From RBG-16-66-20 sp052386675 (GTDB taxonomy: Bacteria; Pseudomonadota; Gammaproteobacteria; Burkholderiales; SG8-39): a DNA stretch of 64,000 nucleotides. The notes under the pieces are model-generated. The model did no database searches. It worked only from the letters and a program-made list of their open reading frames with translations, and had not been told where the DNA came from. The position numbers and the translations under genes were made by a program. Location of the stretch: NCBI GenBank assembly GCA_052386675.1, contig JBQTJX010000002.1, positions 132,493 through 196,492 of the forward strand, in the 5' to 3' direction. This document shows positions 62,123 through 64,000 of this stretch, in pieces (position 1 is the stretch's first letter; each line of letters starts with the position of its first letter).

Positions 62123-63457
62123 ATGACCCAGAGACTCCTCATCAGCGCGCGTTGGGTGGTTCCGGTGGAACCCGACGGCGCCGTGCTGGCCGACCATGCG
62201 GTAGCGGTGCGCGACGGCCGCATCGAGGCCGTGCTGCCGCTGGCCGATGCCGAAGCACGGTACGCGGACTACGAGCGCGAGGACCTTCCCGGGCATGTCC
62301 TGATCCCCGGGCTGGTCAACGCCCACACCCATGCCGCGATGTCGCTCATGCGCGGCATCGCCGACGACCTGCCGCTGATGCGCTGGCTGCAGGAGCACAT
62401 CTGGCCGGCGGAGGCGAAGCACGTCTCGCCCCGGTTCGTGAAGGACGGCACGCTGCTCGCCTGCGCGGAGATGCTGCGTGGCGGGGTGACCTGCTTCAAC
62501 GACATGTATTTCTTCCCGGAGGCCGCGCTCGAGGCAGCGCAACTCTCCGGCATGCGCGCCGCGCTGGGCATGATCGTGATCGAGTTTCCCTCGGCCTACG
62601 CCTCCGATCCCGACGACTACCTCGGCAAGGGGCTGGCGCTGCGCGACCGCTGGCGCGAGCATCCCCTGCTGTCGTTCTGCCTCGCCCCCCACGCGCCCTA
62701 CACGGTGTCGGACGCGACGTTCCGCAAGATCGCGACCCTCGCGGGCGAGATCGAGGTCCCGGTGCACGTCCACCTGCACGAGACCGCGGACGAGATCGCG
62801 CAATCCGTGGCGCAGCACGGGGTCCGGCCCCTGGAGCGGTTACGGCGCCTGGGGCTCGTCGGGCCGGGACTGATCGCGGTGCACGCCGTGCACCTGGAGG
62901 ACGAGGAAATCGCGCTGCTCGCGCGCCACGGCGCGACGGTGGCGCATTGCCCGGGCTCGAACCTGAAACTGGCCAGCGGATTCGCGCCAGTGGCGAAGCT
63001 TGCGCGGGCCGGCGTGGGCCTGGCCCTGGGCACCGATGGCGCCGCCAGCAACAACCGCATGGACATGATGGAAGAGATGCGCCTTGCCGCCCTCCTGGCC
63101 AAGGCCGTGGCAAAGGATGCCGAGGCGCTGCCGGCGCGCGCCGCACTCCGGGCCGCGACCCTTGGGGGCGCAGCCGCGCTCGGACTCGAGGACCGTATTG
63201 GCTCCATCGTGCCCGGGAAGGAAGCAGACCTTGCGGCAGTGCGCCTCGAGGGGGGTGAAGCGTTCCCGGAACTCACACCCTGCTTCGATCCGGTGTCGCA
63301 ACTGGTCTATGTCGCGGGACGGCAACAGGTGAGCCACGTCTGGGTTGCGGGGCGTAGCCTGCTGAGGGATGGAGAATTGCAGAATCCCGCGCTTTTGGGC
63401 TTGGACACCCGCACCAAGTTATGGCAGAATGCCCTCAGGATACGTCCACAGCCTTGA
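62123..63457 (+). CDS. mtaD: 5-methylthioadenosine / S-adenosylhomocysteine deaminase
   Basis: A 444-residue zinc amidohydrolase of the TRZ/ATZ group that deaminates adenosine-type nucleosides. Metal ligands are visible: H68 and H70 in LVNAHTHAAM, then HVHLHETADE, the IAVHAVHLEDEE region and D in LALGTDGAASNNRMDM. GIADDLPLMRWLQEHIWPAE is typical of MtaD. Guanine deaminase or another TRZ/ATZ enzyme is less likely. No ribosome site is obvious. It is divergent from gyrA. Confidence 0.9.
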   Translation: MTQRLLISARWVVPVEPDGAVLADHAVAVRDGRIEAVLPLADAEARYADYEREDLPGHVLIPGLVNAHTHAAMSLMRGIADDLPLMRWLQEHIWPAEAKHVSPRFVKDGTLLACAEMLRGGVTCFNDMYFFPEAALEAAQLSGMRAALGMIVIEFPSAYASDPDDYLGKGLALRDRWREHPLLSFCLAPHAPYTVSDATFRKIATLAGEIEVPVHVHLHETADEIAQSVAQHGVRPLERLRRLGLVGPGLIAVHAVHLEDEEIALLARHGATVAHCPGSNLKLASGFAPVAKLARAGVGLALGTDGAASNNRMDMMEEMRLAALLAKAVAKDAEALPARAALRAATLGGAAALGLEDRIGSIVPGKEADLAAVRLEGGEAFPELTPCFDPVSQLVYVAGRQQVSHVWVAGRSLLRDGELQNPALLGLDTRTKLWQNALRIRPQP

Positions 63458-63482
63458 ATCAAAAAACAAATCAAGGGTTTTT
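63452..63482 (+). terminator. Weak terminator after mtaD
   Basis: CCTTGA (63452-63457) and TCAAGG (63471-63476) form a 6-bp stem around 13 bases, followed by GTTTTT. The mtaD stop codon lies in the left arm. The stem is AT-rich and the loop long, so termination may be partial and allow read-through to the OmpA-family gene. Confidence 0.45.
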
Positions 63483-63522
63483 ACCTTAGTTCTTATTCCA
63501 GAGAAGCAGAGAGGGGAATCGA

Positions 63523-64000
63523 ATGAACAAGAAACTTTGGACATCGCTGCTGGTCGCGGCCGGCGTCATGATCTCCGGCACGTCCTTCAACGCGGCGGCG
63601 CAGGGCTATTGGACCGGCCCGGCCAATTCCGTCTGGAAGAACAGCGTCGGCCAGTGCTGGCGCGCCGGCTACTGGACGCCCGCGATGGCGACCGCCGAGT
63701 GCGATCCCGACCTGGTTCCGAAGCCGGCTGCGAAGCCGGTGCCACCCCCGCCGCCCCCGCCTGTGAAGCCTGCGCCGAAGCCTGCCGCCAAGCCGGCTGC
63801 GAAGCCAAAGCCCGTCGCCGCCAAGGTGACGCTGGCCGCCGACGTGTTGTTCGACTTCGACAAGTCCGCCCTCAAGCCGGACGGCAAGTCGAAGCTGGAT
63901 GACCTCGCCGCCAAGGTGAAGGACATCAACCTGGAAGTGGTGATCGCGATCGGCCACACGGACTCGATCGGCAGCGACGCCTACAACCAGAAGCTGTCGG
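63523..64000 (+). CDS. ompA: OmpA-family outer membrane protein (partial)
   Basis: The first 159 codons are present; the gene continues past the window. A signal peptide (LLVAAGVMISGTSFNAAAQG) is followed by a short Trp- and Cys-containing segment (VWKNSVGQCWRAGYWTP), a Pro/Lys/Ala linker and the start of the peptidoglycan-binding OmpA domain (LFDFDKSALKPDGKSKLDDL, then VVIAIGHTDSIGSDAYNQ). There is no beta-barrel domain, the short form common in betaproteobacteria. GAGGGG lies before ATG 63523. It should tie the outer membrane to the cell wall. Confidence 0.92.
   Translation, partial: MNKKLWTSLLVAAGVMISGTSFNAAAQGYWTGPANSVWKNSVGQCWRAGYWTPAMATAECDPDLVPKPAAKPVPPPPPPPVKPAPKPAAKPAAKPKPVAAKVTLAADVLFDFDKSALKPDGKSKLDDLAAKVKDINLEVVIAIGHTDSIGSDAYNQKLS

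Overview
The window is one dense, GC-rich bacterial chromosome segment. It reads as a motile betaproteobacterium, probably Burkholderiales or a relative. The reasons are the block ompA / mtaD / gyrA-serC-serA-pheA-hisC-tyrA-aroA-cmk-rpsA-ihfB-lapA-lapB-ugd-rfaE1-hldD-cysM, three Bug/TctC-type periplasmic binding proteins without permeases, and the arrangement of the flagellar genes. Species cannot be told from the sequence alone. No rRNA, CRISPR array, transposase or phage module is visible. No gene-free stretch exceeds 300 bases; the longest gaps are 40830-41088 (holds a tRNA), 3201-3443 (C-rich block), 61933-62122 and 23542-23716.

Region 1 (1-16052) is a flagellar cluster. It starts with the last codons of flagellin and its terminator, then flaG, fliD, fliS, fliT, a FliK-like gene, a FlhB C-terminal-domain gene and the c-di-GMP brake ycgR. 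fliE faces the other way. Then come fliF-G-H-I-J-K and fliL-M-N-O-P-Q-R: MS ring, switch, export ATPase, hook-length control, C ring and export gate.

Region 2 (16053-23541) is a signalling island. A 57-residue membrane ORF overlaps a multi-pass PAS-PAS-GAF histidine kinase gene on the plus strand. Converging on it is a three-gene minus-strand set: a 735-residue alanine-rich coiled-coil protein with a C-terminal membrane anchor, an HDOD-receiver protein, and a GGDEF diguanylate cyclase. With YcgR nearby, a kinase to receiver to c-di-GMP to motility link is a reasonable inference.

Region 3 (23564-41802) is accessory metabolism and defence. It has a D-amino-acid-dehydrogenase-like flavoprotein, an aldo/keto reductase, three Bug proteins each tied to catabolic enzymes, an ornithine-cyclodeaminase homologue overlapping a DNA alkyltransferase gene, and a MntA/HepT (type VII) toxin-antitoxin pair whose antitoxin carries an N-terminal Phd-like domain. 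It also holds two tRNA-Ser genes, a PafA-type phosphatase, aspartokinase and a BI-1/YccA membrane protein.

Region 4 (41867-64000) is core. It holds rlmD, a DEDDy exonuclease, cysM, the LPS genes hldD-rfaE1-ugd-lapB-lapA, ihfB, rpsA, cmk, the aromatic amino acid and serine operon, gyrA, mtaD and the start of an OmpA-family gene. Many adjacent genes overlap by ATGA, GTGA or TTGA, so translational coupling is widespread.
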